Assembly (NCBI RefSeq): GCF_020523795.1
Contig: NZ_JAJALI010000003.1
Span: 310,001 to 374,000, forward strand
DNA: 64,000 bases
DNA from: Ancylobacter sp. Lp-2
GTDB lineage: Bacteria; Pseudomonadota; Alphaproteobacteria; Rhizobiales; Xanthobacteraceae
Reading direction: 5' to 3'
How positions within the stretch are numbered: the first letter of the stretch is position 1; each line of letters opens with the position of its first letter. Shown piece by piece: positions 28,247 to 37,727 of this stretch. The notes under the pieces were generated by a model. It worked only from the letters and a program-made list of their open reading frames with translations. It was not told where the DNA came from and searched no databases. Both the position numbers and the translations under genes were made by a program.

Positions 28247-29638
28247 TCAGGCGAACAGCGCGGTGTTGATCGCGCCGGAAGCCGCGACCAGCAGATTGGC
28301 GGCGCGGGTCGGGTGGATACCGTCCGTGGTCAGCCAGCCGGCGGTGCCGTTCACCTTCCACTTGCCGCTGTTGCGGGCGCTCTCCACCGCATCCGCGACG
28401 TCGAACACCGCATGCAGCGGATGCGCGCCGTCGCCGGCTCTGCGGGCACCGCCGGTGCCGATCGCGGCCGGCGCCCCGTCGACGATCGGCGCGCCGTCGC
28501 GCAGCCAGCTATTGAGCTGCTCGCGCTTGCCATCCCCGGTGATGGAGAAGCCGGGCAGCGCGGTCTGGTTCTCCAGCGTCGCCCAGCCGTCCGTGCTGCC
28601 GGTCTCGGGGGTAATCGTGGTCTGGAACAGGCGCGAGCCGGTCCGGGCCGCACCGGCGCCGCGCAGCCACAGCTTCACCATCAGCGCCTTGATGGTGCTC
28701 AGCTCGGTGTCGTTGATGTCGTTGACGCCATGCTCGAAGACGATGTTCCGCACATAGCGGGCCAGCGACAGCCGGCGCTCATTGCTGCGCGTGACGATCG
28801 TGAGCGCATCGCCGGCCTGGCCGGCATTGATATAGGCATGCGTACCGCTCACCGCCCGGCCGACCAGCCCGAAGCCATTGCCGTCGCTCGTCCCGTCCGG
28901 GGCGGCGTAGCTGTCACCGGTTCCCTGCAGGATGCTGTCGCCGATGCCGAGCACACCGCCATGCGTGGTGCGCGCGATGATGCCGATCGGATAGGTCGCC
29001 ACCGAACGCGGGCCCGGATCGGGACTGCCAAAGCGACGGGTCAGGTCGCTCACGCGGGTGGTCGCCGCGGTGCAGCCTTCCGAGACGTTCGTGTTCTGGC
29101 CGAAGCCGACAAAGGGATAGCCGCTGGCGGCGAACACCGCGATCCGCGTCCATATATTGGTGCCGGCCGGCAGGCTGACCGGCACGAAATCGGAACAGAC
29201 CTCGCCTCCCATGTCAGCGATCCCCTGGGAAGCGCCGGTGAAAGTGAGATCGATCAGCGTTCCGCTGGGATATTCGAGCGCCATCGAATAGGCGGCCTAC
29301 GACTGCAGCGACATCTCGAACTTGTCGAGATTGCGGGCGGCCATCCAGTTCGGCATGCGCACCGCAAGTTCGGTAACGTCGGCGCGCAGCGTGTGGCAGC
29401 ATTTGGTGAAGGTGCTGATGCCGTCCGAGGCCTGCGCCGTCGAGATACGGCAATTGGTGGCCACCTGACCATAATATTCGCCGCCGCCGCGCAGCGGAAA
29501 GTCGGTGAGATTGGCCGGAAGCGCCCCCGCGAGGGAGCGCAGGCCACCGAGGGAATGGCGGCCATAATAGCCGTCGACATCATGGCCGATGAGATGGGTG
29601 AGCGTGCGCTGCGGCGCGAGTTCGAGTTCGCCCGACAT
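28247..29638 (-). pseudogene. SGNH/GDSL hydrolase of the GTA-like cluster, interrupted by an in-frame TAG
   Basis: The reading frame from the ATG at 29638 to the stop at 28247 would encode 463 residues but has one TAG at codon 114 (29297-29299). The sequence on each side, FEMSLQS before and AAYSMALEYPSGTLIDL after, reads as one continuous beta-rich binding domain. The hydrolase motifs all follow the stop: GIGDSILQG (Ser), HGVNDIN, and DGIHPT (Asp-His). An internal ATG at 29284 could still give a 345-residue protein with the hydrolase but without the N terminus. Related tail-associated proteins act on surface glycans. Amber decay, readthrough or a sequencing error are the options. Confidence 0.7.
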
Positions 29639-30462
29639 CAGCTGGCCTTTCCTGAGAGTGGAGAATGGGAATCGTCCGGCAGCCGGCCGGAAAGCACGCG
29701 CCGCACGCCCTCCGCCTCCAGCCCGGCGAGTACCGCGCGGCCGGTGGACGGCTCGGGAGCGGGTCCGTCCGGTGCGGTGAAGGCGAGCGTGGTCAAGGCG
29801 AGGCGCAGCCGCCCGCCGGTAAAGGCACCGCCGATGGCGGTCACCACCACCGGGGTGTCGGCGTAGAAGGCCTGCGGGCCGATCACGCCGATATTGGTCG
29901 CCCCCACCGCCGCCCCGAGTTCGTCGCCGAACTTGCCCGGCTCGCCGGCGGTGCCGACGCGATAGGCGCTCGCGCCGGTGACGGCGACCAGGGTGCGGCT
30001 GGCCACGGCGAGGCAGATCGCCCGGTCGGGGATCACCAGCCCGGTCGTCACCGCGGCACCGGCGAGATCGACTTCAATCTCCTCCACCCGCAGCCCCACG
30101 CCGGCGCCGGAGAGCGAGGTCGCCAGCGCGTCGCGCCAGGCAATGCCGTCGAAGCCGACGCTGCGCCCCTCGGCGACGACCTGAGCCCGCCAGCCGGGCC
30201 GCGGGAACAAGAACCGCCAGCCGGTGCCGTCATGCAGCGCCACCGCGCCGGACTGCCCGGCCCAGTCGCCGCCCGCGCCGTCGGCGACGATATGTCGGTC
30301 GCCGGCGAGCGGCGTGGAAGGCGGCGTGGTGCGCGTGCGGTCGAGCACCGCCAGCTGCACGGCGGCGTCGAGCAGCAGCAGGGCCTCGTTATGGGTCACG
30401 TGCTTCTGCGCCTGCGCCGCCGCGAGCAGCGGCAGCGCGAGCGACGGGGTCGTCTCGCTCAT
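29638..30462 (-). CDS. DUF2793 phage/GTA tail-associated protein
   Basis: The 274-residue protein opens with TPSLALPLLAAAQAQKHVTHNEAL, the hallmark of the DUF2793 family found at the end of alphaproteobacterial GTA and prophage tail modules. The rest is beta-rich with repeated GTGWRF/LFPRPGWRAQV-type strands, as in fibre proteins. It is thought to be a tail fibre or receptor-binding component. Its stop overlaps the start of the following SGNH hydrolase frame, so the two were once coupled. No catalytic motif is visible. Confidence 0.85.
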   Translation of the reverse strand: MSETTPSLALPLLAAAQAQKHVTHNEALLLLDAAVQLAVLDRTRTTPPSTPLAGDRHIVADGAGGDWAGQSGAVALHDGTGWRFLFPRPGWRAQVVAEGRSVGFDGIAWRDALATSLSGAGVGLRVEEIEVDLAGAAVTTGLVIPDRAICLAVASRTLVAVTGASAYRVGTAGEPGKFGDELGAAVGATNIGVIGPQAFYADTPVVVTAIGGAFTGGRLRLALTTLAFTAPDGPAPEPSTGRAVLAGLEAEGVRRVLSGRLPDDSHSPLSGKAS

Positions 30463-30501
30463 GATTGTCTCGTGCGGTTGCGGCGATGGAGCCGGCGGGC
30501 G

Positions 30502-33500
30502 TCAGGTAGCGAGCCGCGCGAGGAGCGGCGTTCCCGCCCCGACGCTGGCGGAGAGCTGCGCGATGCGCAGGTCGAGAAAGCTCCGGGCGGCACCGAAATC
30601 GGCGATCTCGGCGGCCGCCTCGTAGAGGCAGGCCGGGCTCGAAACCTCCAGCGTCCGCACGGTCGCGGCACCGTCGAGGATCTCGACCCGATAGGCTTCG
30701 GAGGCCTCGCCGAGCGGCACCTCCACCACGTCCCAATTGTCGCCCTCCTGCCGGGTGCGGCGGATCCAGCCGATCTCCACCCCCGCCGCCGTCCGCCGCG
30801 CCCGCGCATGCACCGGCGCGAGCGGCGCCAGCGCGAGGCCGGAGACGCTGGTGCCAAGCTCCGCCACCGCCGGGTCGCCATGATCGCGGTCGGCCCGACC
30901 GGCGCGCAGGGTGAGCGCCCGGCCGATCAGCTCGGTACCACCGGCCACGCCGGCGAGGTTGCGGTCGAGCCGCACGAACAGCGTGCCGGCCGGCCAGCCG
31001 GCCGCCGCCCGCGCCTCGGTGCCGCCCTGGCCGCGCAGCAGGCCGCCGAGCGCCCATAGCCGGGTGCCGACCAGTTCCGCCTCGGCGAACTGGATCACCT
31101 CCGCCGCACCGTCGGGCGCCACCAGCGCGGCGAGGTTGGCGCCGTTCAGCACCGCCTCCTCACTCGCCGCCGCCAGCAGCCCGCCATGAAGCTCGACCGT
31201 CAGCCGCGCCCCGCGCTGCCACAGCCAGGGCGCGCCCGATGCCAGCGGCTCCGTCAGAAGCCCCATGACCGAGGGCGCCGGCAGCGTCGCCACCCGCTCG
31301 AAGCTCGCCCCGTCGACGCCGCGCCACACCGCCAGCGCGCCCGGCCACGGCGCCTGGAACCCGGCGAGCCAGGCCAGCGTCGGCACCGTCTCGCGCGCGG
31401 AAGGCAGCATCGGCAGCGCCAGCACCGCCATTTCCGGCGGCCCAGCGGCCGGGGGCATGGCGATGCGCGTCACGCGCGGCTCGCGCACCGCCAGCGCGAA
31501 CACGTCGGGATCGATGCTGCGCCCGCTCACCTCCCGCGCCTCGGTGTCGCTGATCTCGGTGATCTCGACCAGCCGGCGCCGGCCGTCGCGGGTCACGCCC
31601 ACCACGTCGCCGGGCTCCAGCGCCAGCCGCGAGGGTGCCAGCGCGAAGCGCACGCTCTCGCGGCTGGCCCAGGCATCCTGCAGCCGCATCTCGGCGAGGC
31701 CGGCGGCAAGGCCGTCATGCGTCGCCAGGGCGAGGTCGAGGCTGGTCTCCGCGCGCGCCGCGCCGGCGAGCCTTCGCGAAGCCCCCGTCGCCCGCCGATA
31801 ATCCGCCAGCGCGTCGACGAAGCCGATGGTCACCGACAGCGGCAGGTCGCCCTCCGAACCACGGGTGAAGCTCGGCGCTGGCACGTCGTCGCCGGTGAGG
31901 AAATCCTCGTCGGTGAGCTCCGCCCGCACCCGCCCGCCGCGCGGGCGCAGCGCCAGCCCCTCGCCGGTCTCCATCAGGTCGAAGCCGAACGCCTGGCCCA
32001 GCGGCTCCAGCGCGGCGCGTACGCTCATCGGCCGGTCGACGACATAGCCGTCGACGACGCCGCGCAGCGCGGAGGCGTCGAGTTCGGGCACGCCGGCATC
32101 GGCGGCGATGGCGGCACAGGTCTCCGCCAGCGGCGCCGCGCCCAGCCGGCCGGTCAGCCAGTGGCCGGTCGCCCAGTTCGCCCCGTCCGCCCAGATATCG
32201 GTGGCGAGCGGAAACGCCGGAAACGGCCGCGCATCCCAGGTCCAGGCATAGATGCCGCCGGGCTCGATCATCCGCCCGCCCGGCAGGCCGGCGGCCGGGG
32301 GATTGACGGCATCGGTCGCCATCGCGTCCAGCGAGCCCTCGAGGTGCCGGCGCTGGATCAGGTCGTCACGCCGGCCACTGGAGAAGGGCGGCAGGCCGTT
32401 CTCCACCGATTTCGGATCGGGGAACACGCTCGGCCGGTTCGCTCCCTTGTCGACCGCCGCGCAGCCGATCTCGGTGAGCCGCACCGGCTTGGCACCCGGC
32501 ACATAGGCGGTCGGGCCGGCCTGCCGCACCCCGCCGATCCGCTCGTGATGCGCACTGGCCCACCAGGCGGCGATGTCCTTCTGGCGGAACACCCAGGGCT
32601 CGCCATAGGCGCCGTCGGTGATCGGCAGGCGGGTCTGGCTGACCCGCGCCGTCTCGTCGGCATAGTACCAGTCGAAGCCCTCGCCGCCGGCGACATTGCC
32701 GGCGAGATAGGCGGTGTCGTAGCCGCTCTCGAAATTCGCGGCGTCGAGATGGGCGTCGCCGTCGCGCCAGTCGGCGAGCGGCGCGTACCAGTCGATGCCG
32801 ATGAAATCGATCGCCGGCGAGGCCCAGAGCGGATCGAGCGGAAACCGCACCTCCGCCCCGCCGTCGAGCGCATGCGCGCCATATTCCGTCCAGTCGGCGG
32901 CATAGGAGACCAGCGTGCCCGTGCCCACCGTCGCCTTCACCTCGGCGGCGAGCGCGGCATAGGCGTTCGCCGCCGGGTAGACGCCGGGCGCCGAGCGCAC
33001 CCGCGTCAGCGCCGCCATTTCCGAGCCGATCAGGATCGCCTCGACGCCGCCGGCCAGCACGCTCAGCCGGGCATAATGCAACGCCATGCGCCTGAGGCCC
33101 CACTCCGCCGGGCCGGAATACACCACCTGCCCGCCGGAGACGGCGAATTGCGCCGCCATGGCGGTGCCGAACAGCGCCGCCACCTGCGCGCCGGCGGTCG
33201 GCGTCGCGTCGGGCGAGCCCGGCTGGCCCGGAGCGGGATCGCAGGTGATGCGCCCGCGCCAGGGATAGGGCGGCTGGCTCGTCGCGCCGCTCCACGGGTC
33301 GGCCAGGCCGCTGCCGGACGGCACGTCCATCATGATGAACGGGTAGAGCGTCACCTTCAGCCCGCGCGCCTTCAACGCCTGGATGGCGCGCACCACGCTG
33401 CGGTCGGAAGGGGTGCCGCCATAGGCCGGGCGCCCGTCATGCTGGCTCACCAGATGCGCGTTCGCCCGTGTGCGACCGGCGACGCCCCAGGCCTCGACGA

Positions 33501-34416
33501 CATTGCCGGCCTTCACCGTCTTCTCGCGCCGCTCGACGCCGGGATGCACCTCGCACTGCCCGGCGCGCAGGTCGGTGCCGAACCACGACACCACCAGCGC
33601 CACCCGTTCGAGGTTCGGGCAGCAGGCCAGCAGCCGGTCGAGCGCGGCCTCGAAATCGCTGTCCGCCACGCTCACATGGCGGTTCTCCGCCGCATAGGAG
33701 CCGGCACTCTCGACCCGCTGGAGCTCGGTGGTGTCGTAGCCGAACTCAGTGGCGGCCGGAATCATCGTCACCGCCTTGAGGCGCGGCTCCAGCGCGCCCA
33801 CCGCCCGCTCCACCTCGACGGAGAGCTGCGGCAGCCGGTTACCGAAATCGGCGAGCGGCAGCCGTTCGAAGACCAGATAGGTCAGCCCGCGATAGGCCGG
33901 CGCGCCCTCGCCCTTCAGCGCGGCGATCAGCGGGTCGGGCGTCTGCCCCTCGCCGCCGAGATAGCTGCGCAGGTTCAGCCCCTGCAGGTCCAGCTCGCGC
34001 CCGTCGGCCCAGATACGGCCGATCCACGTCGCCGGCCCCTCGCACAGGCCGACGGCGAAGCTCGCATAGTAGGAATAGGTCGTGGTTGTCGTGGAGCCGC
34101 CGCTGAGCGAGGAGCCCTTGCCGCCGGCCGAACTGGTCTCGGTCGACACCACCTCCTCGATCTCGCTCGCCCAGATCAGCTGGGCGGAGAGCCGCGCGCG
34201 GCCATAGAGCCGCGGCATCGGCGCCCCGTCCACCGAGGTCATAACGTCGAGATCGGCGAGGCGCGGCCCCTCGACTCTCTTGCCGGGGGTGAGCAGCGCG
34301 CGGTCGATCACCGCGCCGCCGAGCGCGCCGACGGCCCGCCCCGCAATGGCGCCGAGCGGCCCGAACAGCGAACCGCCCAGCGCCGCGCCGGCACCGCCGA
34401 GAAGAAGAGTGGCCAT
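30502..34416 (-). CDS. GTA tail hub/host-specificity protein (g15-like, TIM-barrel domain)
   Basis: The 1304-residue protein is the g15 equivalent. The N-terminal Ala/Gly-rich stretch is followed by VDGAPMPRLYGRARLSAQLIW; a TIM-barrel, glycoside-hydrolase-like domain holds FIGIDWYAPLADWRDG and PVRLTEIGCAAVDKGANRPS, with TEIG as a candidate catalytic Glu. A phage tail domain with FDLMETGEGLALRPRGG follows in the C-terminal half. In RcGTA this megatron-like protein forms the tail tip that penetrates the cell envelope. It is the largest gene of the cluster and is intact. Confidence 0.9.
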   Translation of the reverse strand: MATLLLGGAGAALGGSLFGPLGAIAGRAVGALGGAVIDRALLTPGKRVEGPRLADLDVMTSVDGAPMPRLYGRARLSAQLIWASEIEEVVSTETSSAGGKGSSLSGGSTTTTTYSYYASFAVGLCEGPATWIGRIWADGRELDLQGLNLRSYLGGEGQTPDPLIAALKGEGAPAYRGLTYLVFERLPLADFGNRLPQLSVEVERAVGALEPRLKAVTMIPAATEFGYDTTELQRVESAGSYAAENRHVSVADSDFEAALDRLLACCPNLERVALVVSWFGTDLRAGQCEVHPGVERREKTVKAGNVVEAWGVAGRTRANAHLVSQHDGRPAYGGTPSDRSVVRAIQALKARGLKVTLYPFIMMDVPSGSGLADPWSGATSQPPYPWRGRITCDPAPGQPGSPDATPTAGAQVAALFGTAMAAQFAVSGGQVVYSGPAEWGLRRMALHYARLSVLAGGVEAILIGSEMAALTRVRSAPGVYPAANAYAALAAEVKATVGTGTLVSYAADWTEYGAHALDGGAEVRFPLDPLWASPAIDFIGIDWYAPLADWRDGDAHLDAANFESGYDTAYLAGNVAGGEGFDWYYADETARVSQTRLPITDGAYGEPWVFRQKDIAAWWASAHHERIGGVRQAGPTAYVPGAKPVRLTEIGCAAVDKGANRPSVFPDPKSVENGLPPFSSGRRDDLIQRRHLEGSLDAMATDAVNPPAAGLPGGRMIEPGGIYAWTWDARPFPAFPLATDIWADGANWATGHWLTGRLGAAPLAETCAAIAADAGVPELDASALRGVVDGYVVDRPMSVRAALEPLGQAFGFDLMETGEGLALRPRGGRVRAELTDEDFLTGDDVPAPSFTRGSEGDLPLSVTIGFVDALADYRRATGASRRLAGAARAETSLDLALATHDGLAAGLAEMRLQDAWASRESVRFALAPSRLALEPGDVVGVTRDGRRRLVEITEISDTEAREVSGRSIDPDVFALAVREPRVTRIAMPPAAGPPEMAVLALPMLPSARETVPTLAWLAGFQAPWPGALAVWRGVDGASFERVATLPAPSVMGLLTEPLASGAPWLWQRGARLTVELHGGLLAAASEEAVLNGANLAALVAPDGAAEVIQFAEAELVGTRLWALGGLLRGQGGTEARAAAGWPAGTLFVRLDRNLAGVAGGTELIGRALTLRAGRADRDHGDPAVAELGTSVSGLALAPLAPVHARARRTAAGVEIGWIRRTRQEGDNWDVVEVPLGEASEAYRVEILDGAATVRTLEVSSPACLYEAAAEIADFGAARSFLDLRIAQLSASVGAGTPLLARLAT

Positions 34417-34452
34417 GAATGAGAATCCGTTTCGCGAATGATCGGAAAGGGT

Positions 34453-34890
34453 TCACGCCCCCGGAAAGGCGAAGGCGTAGGCGAGGCGCCGTCGCCACCA
34501 GGGCGCGAAGGCGACTTCCGCCACCGCCGCCCCGTCATGGGCGTGCACCATGCGCTCGGGTGCGACGAGGATCGCCGCATGCTTGGCCGGCAGATGCGCC
34601 CGCCAGCGGAACAGCAGCACGTCGCCCGGCCGCACCGCCTCGGTCGTCACCGGTATGAGATGCCGGATGCCGGCGCCGGCCAGTTGCTCGGCCAGCGTCG
34701 CCTCCGCCCAGTCGGGCGTGTAGGCCGGCAGCCGTTCCGGCTCGGCGCCGATCGTCGCCCGCCACACCCCGCGCACCAGCCCGAGGCAGTCGGCGCCCTC
34801 GCCCTTCAGCGAGGCGCGGTGCAGATAGGGCGTGCCGATCCACCCACGCGCCTCCGCGACGATCCGCTCTCGTAAAGCCTCGCCGCCCAT
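34453..34890 (-). CDS. NlpC/P60 family tail peptidase (g14-like)
   Basis: The 145-residue protein from the ATG at 34890 has the NlpC/P60 core: WIGTPYLHRASLKGEGADCLGLV with catalytic Cys, and LPAKHAAILVAPERMVHAHDG with catalytic His. RcGTA g14 is a tail-tip peptidoglycan peptidase that helps DNA entry. It ends 36 bases before the hub gene. The ORF could open at 34932, but that sequence overlaps the preceding gene and lacks homology. Confidence 0.9.
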   Translation of the reverse strand: MGGEALRERIVAEARGWIGTPYLHRASLKGEGADCLGLVRGVWRATIGAEPERLPAYTPDWAEATLAEQLAGAGIRHLIPVTTEAVRPGDVLLFRWRAHLPAKHAAILVAPERMVHAHDGAAVAEVAFAPWWRRRLAYAFAFPGA

Positions 34891-34891
34891 C

Positions 34892-35758
34892 TCAGCTCGC
34901 TCCCGGCCGGGCGATGCGCAGCACCGCGTCATTGCCCGGCATGTGCGGCATGCCGCGGAAATTCACCGTGTTGGCGAAGCGGGCGCCGCAGGTGGCGAAG
35001 CGCTTGTCGCAGCCGGCGGTGACCGTGAAGCCGTCGCCGATGTCGAGCGGCTCCGGCGGGCGCTGCCACAGGTCGAGGCGCACCGTGCCGGCGAGGGCGT
35101 CATGCGCCTTCACCTCGGTGGCGAAACCCGCATTGGCGCCATCGGTGAAGACCAGCCGTCCCTGCGCGAACCAGCCGGCGGCGAAGCCGTCGAGCCCGCC
35201 GGCGACGAACAGCCCGGCGCCCGCCACCGCGAGCACCGTTCCGCTGCCGCGAAAGGCCGGCGCGGCGAGGTCGACCCGGCAGCGCGCATCGCCGAGATCG
35301 GCGTCGCAGCCACGGGTGAACAGCCGCCCGCGCACCTGGCCGAGCGCATCGGCCAGCGCCCGCAGCTCCGCGACGAACACCCCACCCTCGCGCCGCACCT
35401 CGCCAAGGCCCGCGCGCCGCAAGCGTATGAAGCTCGCCGGGCTCGACCAGTCGACCAGCAGCAGCTCCACATCCGCCCCGTCAAAGAGCCCGGCAGCGAG
35501 GTCGCGCTCATCGAGCTGGTCGGCGGCGAGCGCGCCGTTGAGCTCGCCGGCATTGGCGGCGAAGCCGAGCGCCGCCGGCGTCTCGCTGCCCGCCACGCCG
35601 GCAGCGGCATGGAACGTCGTGCCGTCGACGGAAAGATCGCGATCATGCTCGGTCAGCCCCAGCACCGCGCCGTCGCGGCGGGTGATCCGCCAGCAGCGCG
35701 CCTGCGTGGTGACGCCGGAGGCCAGGGCGGTGGCGAAATCGGCGGGCAGCGTCCTCAT
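34892..35758 (-). CDS. DUF2163 baseplate/tail protein (g13-like)
   Basis: The 288-residue protein begins RTLPADFATALASGVTTQARCWRITRRDG, the DUF2163 signature. The C-terminal ~80 residues hold GDGFTVTAGCDKRFATCGARFAN, a Cys-rich motif that in the RcGTA equivalent binds an iron-sulfur cluster in the tail. It sits between the g12-like and NlpC genes, as expected. A 15-base direct repeat (gcagcgtcctcatgg, twice) lies at the junction with the upstream gene. Confidence 0.9.
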   Translation of the reverse strand: MRTLPADFATALASGVTTQARCWRITRRDGAVLGLTEHDRDLSVDGTTFHAAAGVAGSETPAALGFAANAGELNGALAADQLDERDLAAGLFDGADVELLLVDWSSPASFIRLRRAGLGEVRREGGVFVAELRALADALGQVRGRLFTRGCDADLGDARCRVDLAAPAFRGSGTVLAVAGAGLFVAGGLDGFAAGWFAQGRLVFTDGANAGFATEVKAHDALAGTVRLDLWQRPPEPLDIGDGFTVTAGCDKRFATCGARFANTVNFRGMPHMPGNDAVLRIARPGAS

Positions 35759-35768
35759 GGCAGCGTCC

Positions 35769-36410
35769 TCATGGCCGGATCTCCAAAAGCGGAATGCGCG
35801 GAATCTGCCCGGCCTCGAAGGCGGTGAGGTTCACCTCCAGGAAGTCGGTGTCGAAGCGCACGGGCACGTCGAACAGGAAGCCCGCCGTCACCACCGCCCC
35901 CGGTCCCGGCACCTCGCCGGCGAAGAAGGTGATGGTGCCGAGCGTGGCGTCGAGCGCGTAATGCACGCCCTCGGCCCGCTCGGCTCCATCAATCGCCACC
36001 CGCACCGTGCCGGCGACCGGTTTGGCGATCGGCCGCTCATAGGGCGCGTGCACGCCGCCATAGGTCTTGGCGAGCTGGAACTGCGCCTGCGCGCCCGTCC
36101 CGGCGCCGATCACCTGATCGAGCGACCCCGGCACGGCACCCGGCGCGGCGGAGGAATGGTCGAGCCGGTCGCGCCAGCGAAAGCCGTAGAGCCGGCCGCG
36201 CCGCTCCTCGAAGAAGGCGACCACATGCGTCAGCTGGAGCAGCGAGGTGACGCCGTAGCCGGCATCCCAGCGCCGGCGCGAATGGGCGAGACGGGTATTG
36301 CGCTCCTCGCGGCCGGTCAGCGTGGTGACGATTTCCGTCGCCCGCTCCGGCCCGCCCGCCGCGCCGAGCGCGATGTCGAGCGGGAACAGCACTTCGTGGA
36401 AGGCGGCCAT
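35769..36410 (-). CDS. DUF2460 distal tail protein (g12-like)
   Basis: The 213-residue protein has the DUF2460 layout: AAFHEVLFPLDIALGAAGGPER at the start, RNTRLAHSRRRWDAGYGV, and FYGFRW-type RLYGFRWRDRLDH. RcGTA g12 forms the distal tail ring. Gene order (tape measure, DUF2460, DUF2163, NlpC) is the conserved GTA order. It ends by FEAGQIPRIPLLEIR, typical of the family. Confidence 0.9.
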   Translation of the reverse strand: MAAFHEVLFPLDIALGAAGGPERATEIVTTLTGREERNTRLAHSRRRWDAGYGVTSLLQLTHVVAFFEERRGRLYGFRWRDRLDHSSAAPGAVPGSLDQVIGAGTGAQAQFQLAKTYGGVHAPYERPIAKPVAGTVRVAIDGAERAEGVHYALDATLGTITFFAGEVPGPGAVVTAGFLFDVPVRFDTDFLEVNLTAFEAGQIPRIPLLEIRP

Positions 36411-36475
36411 GGAGCACCCTTTCGGATCAGCCTTTCATGCGCATAACGACAGGGCGGAAAACGGCGGGCGGCACC

Positions 36476-37072
36476 TCACCCGCTGCGCTCGCCGCGCGCT
36501 ACCGCCCGGCTCACCAGCCCGGCGAGATAGGCTTCCGAGCGGCGGAACGAGCCGGCATCCGGCGTCGAGACGTTGACGGTCACGTTCACCGCCCGCCCGC
36601 CCCCGCCGGCGGCGACGCCGAGCTTGCCGTCCGGGCCGCGCGCCAGCGGCAGGATCGCCTCGGCGCCCGCCTCGCCCATCAGCCCGGTGCGTCCGCCGGT
36701 GAGCGGGAAATAGCTCGGGCTGGCCACCACGCCGCCGGAGGCGAACGGCACCACCCGGCCGCCCTCGAAGGCGCCGCCTTTCGCGAAGCCCAGCGCGCCG
36801 CCGAACAGCCCCTGCACCAGGCTGGCGAAGCCTTGCTCCACCGGCTTCAGCGCCATGTCGAGCGCCAGCGAGGAGAGCCGCAGCCCGAGCGCGCGGATCA
36901 CGTCGTCGGCCTCCTTGCCCTTCACCACCGCGCCGGTCAGCGCGTCGCCCACCGCCCGACCGAAGCCGCGCGCGAGCCGCTCGGCGTCGGACAATTCGCG
37001 GCGGAAGGCGCTGGTATCGGCCGATATCTCGACGGTGAGGCTTTCCACCGCTAGGCTGTCATCCTCGGTCAT
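36476..37072 (-). CDS. Short tail tape-measure protein (g11-like)
   Basis: The 198-residue protein has a helical N-terminal part (LTVEISADTSAFRRELSDAERLARGFG) and a Gly-rich second half with GGALGFAKGGAFEGGRVVPFASGGVV and GLMGEAGAEAILPL, a motif of tape-measure proteins of short-tailed GTAs. Its small size fits the ~50 nm tail of RcGTA. It determines tail length and is packed in the tail lumen. It lies 30 bases after the chaperone gene. Confidence 0.9.
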   Translation of the reverse strand: MTEDDSLAVESLTVEISADTSAFRRELSDAERLARGFGRAVGDALTGAVVKGKEADDVIRALGLRLSSLALDMALKPVEQGFASLVQGLFGGALGFAKGGAFEGGRVVPFASGGVVASPSYFPLTGGRTGLMGEAGAEAILPLARGPDGKLGVAAGGGGRAVNVTVNVSTPDAGSFRRSEAYLAGLVSRAVARGERSG

Positions 37073-37102
37073 GTCGGCTCCGTGGGATCGGTCGAATTCG
37101 TG

Positions 37103-37321
37103 TCAGGCACGGTCGGGAAACCGCGCCATCAGCGTGGCGAGGCCGGCGCGGTCCAGCGGCGCGCGCTCCGGCCCGATAAAGGCGCGCATGGCGGCGGCGA
37201 GCTCGCGCGGGGTCAGCGCCCAGAAATCGCGAGCAGCGAGACGCAGCCGGCCGAAACCGAACGCCATCGCCTCCGCCCAGGGGAAGGCCGCGACAGGCCG
37301 CGACGGGTCGGGAGCGCTCAG
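37103..37321 (-). CDS. Tail assembly chaperone (g10.1-like), non-ATG start likely
   Basis: A 72-codon frame contains AAFPWAEAMAFGFGRLRL followed by DFWALTPRELAAAM, the conserved core of GTA phage tail assembly chaperones. The conserved FPW lies upstream of the first ATG (37267), so translation must begin earlier. The only candidate near the previous stop is CTG at 37319-37321, overlapping that stop as CTGA, like the ATGA/GTGA junctions elsewhere in the cluster. If the ATG were used, a 54-residue protein without FPW would result. Confidence 0.75.
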   Translation of the reverse strand: MSAPDPSRPVAAFPWAEAMAFGFGRLRLAARDFWALTPRELAAAMRAFIGPERAPLDRAGLATLMARFPDRA

Positions 37322-37716
37322 TCCCGCCGCGGCACGCGAGGGTCCGGCGCCGTCTCCGCCGCCCCGGTCGTGCGCGCCGCCGGTCGTTCGTCGGGCAGCA
37401 CGCCGAAGGTGGCGGCGATGAGTTCGCCGACGATGCGGGCGAAGCCGGTCGCCCCGCCCGGCGTGGTCATCCGCGCCACCTGCTCGACGCCGACCGCCTC
37501 GCCGGCGCCGTTCAGCCCGGCGGCGATGACGCGCATGGCATCGCCGGCGGAGAGCCGCCCGGCGCCGAAGCGCTCGGCCAACGCCACCAGGTCGCCGGCA
37601 CCGAAGGCGCTCTCCAGCTCGGCGAGCGCGCCGAGGGTGAGCACCAGCCGGCGCGGGCGGCCGTCGAGTTCGGCGGCGATCTCGCCGCGGTGCCGGTTGA
37701 CCGCGAAGTTGCTCAT
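37318..37716 (-). CDS. GTA gp10-family tail completion protein
   Basis: The protein is 132 residues from MSNFAVNRHRGEIAAELDG, the family start. The middle LTLGALAELESAFGAGDLVALAERF and VRVIAAGLNG-type segment is typical of gene transfer agent gp10/tube-associated proteins. It probably acts in tail assembly together with the frame that overlaps its end. It lies 11 bases after the major tail protein gene. The C-terminal ~30 residues are Pro/Arg-rich and not conserved. Confidence 0.85.
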   Translation of the reverse strand: MSNFAVNRHRGEIAAELDGRPRRLVLTLGALAELESAFGAGDLVALAERFGAGRLSAGDAMRVIAAGLNGAGEAVGVEQVARMTTPGGATGFARIVGELIAATFGVLPDERPAARTTGAAETAPDPRVPRRD

Positions 37717-37727
37717 CGGCCCGCCCC

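Noticed and set aside
31186-34422. 1078-codon plus-strand frame opposite the tail hub gene
   Set aside because: His/Arg/Gly-rich composition and no domain; the minus-strand hub protein has clear motifs over the same bases.
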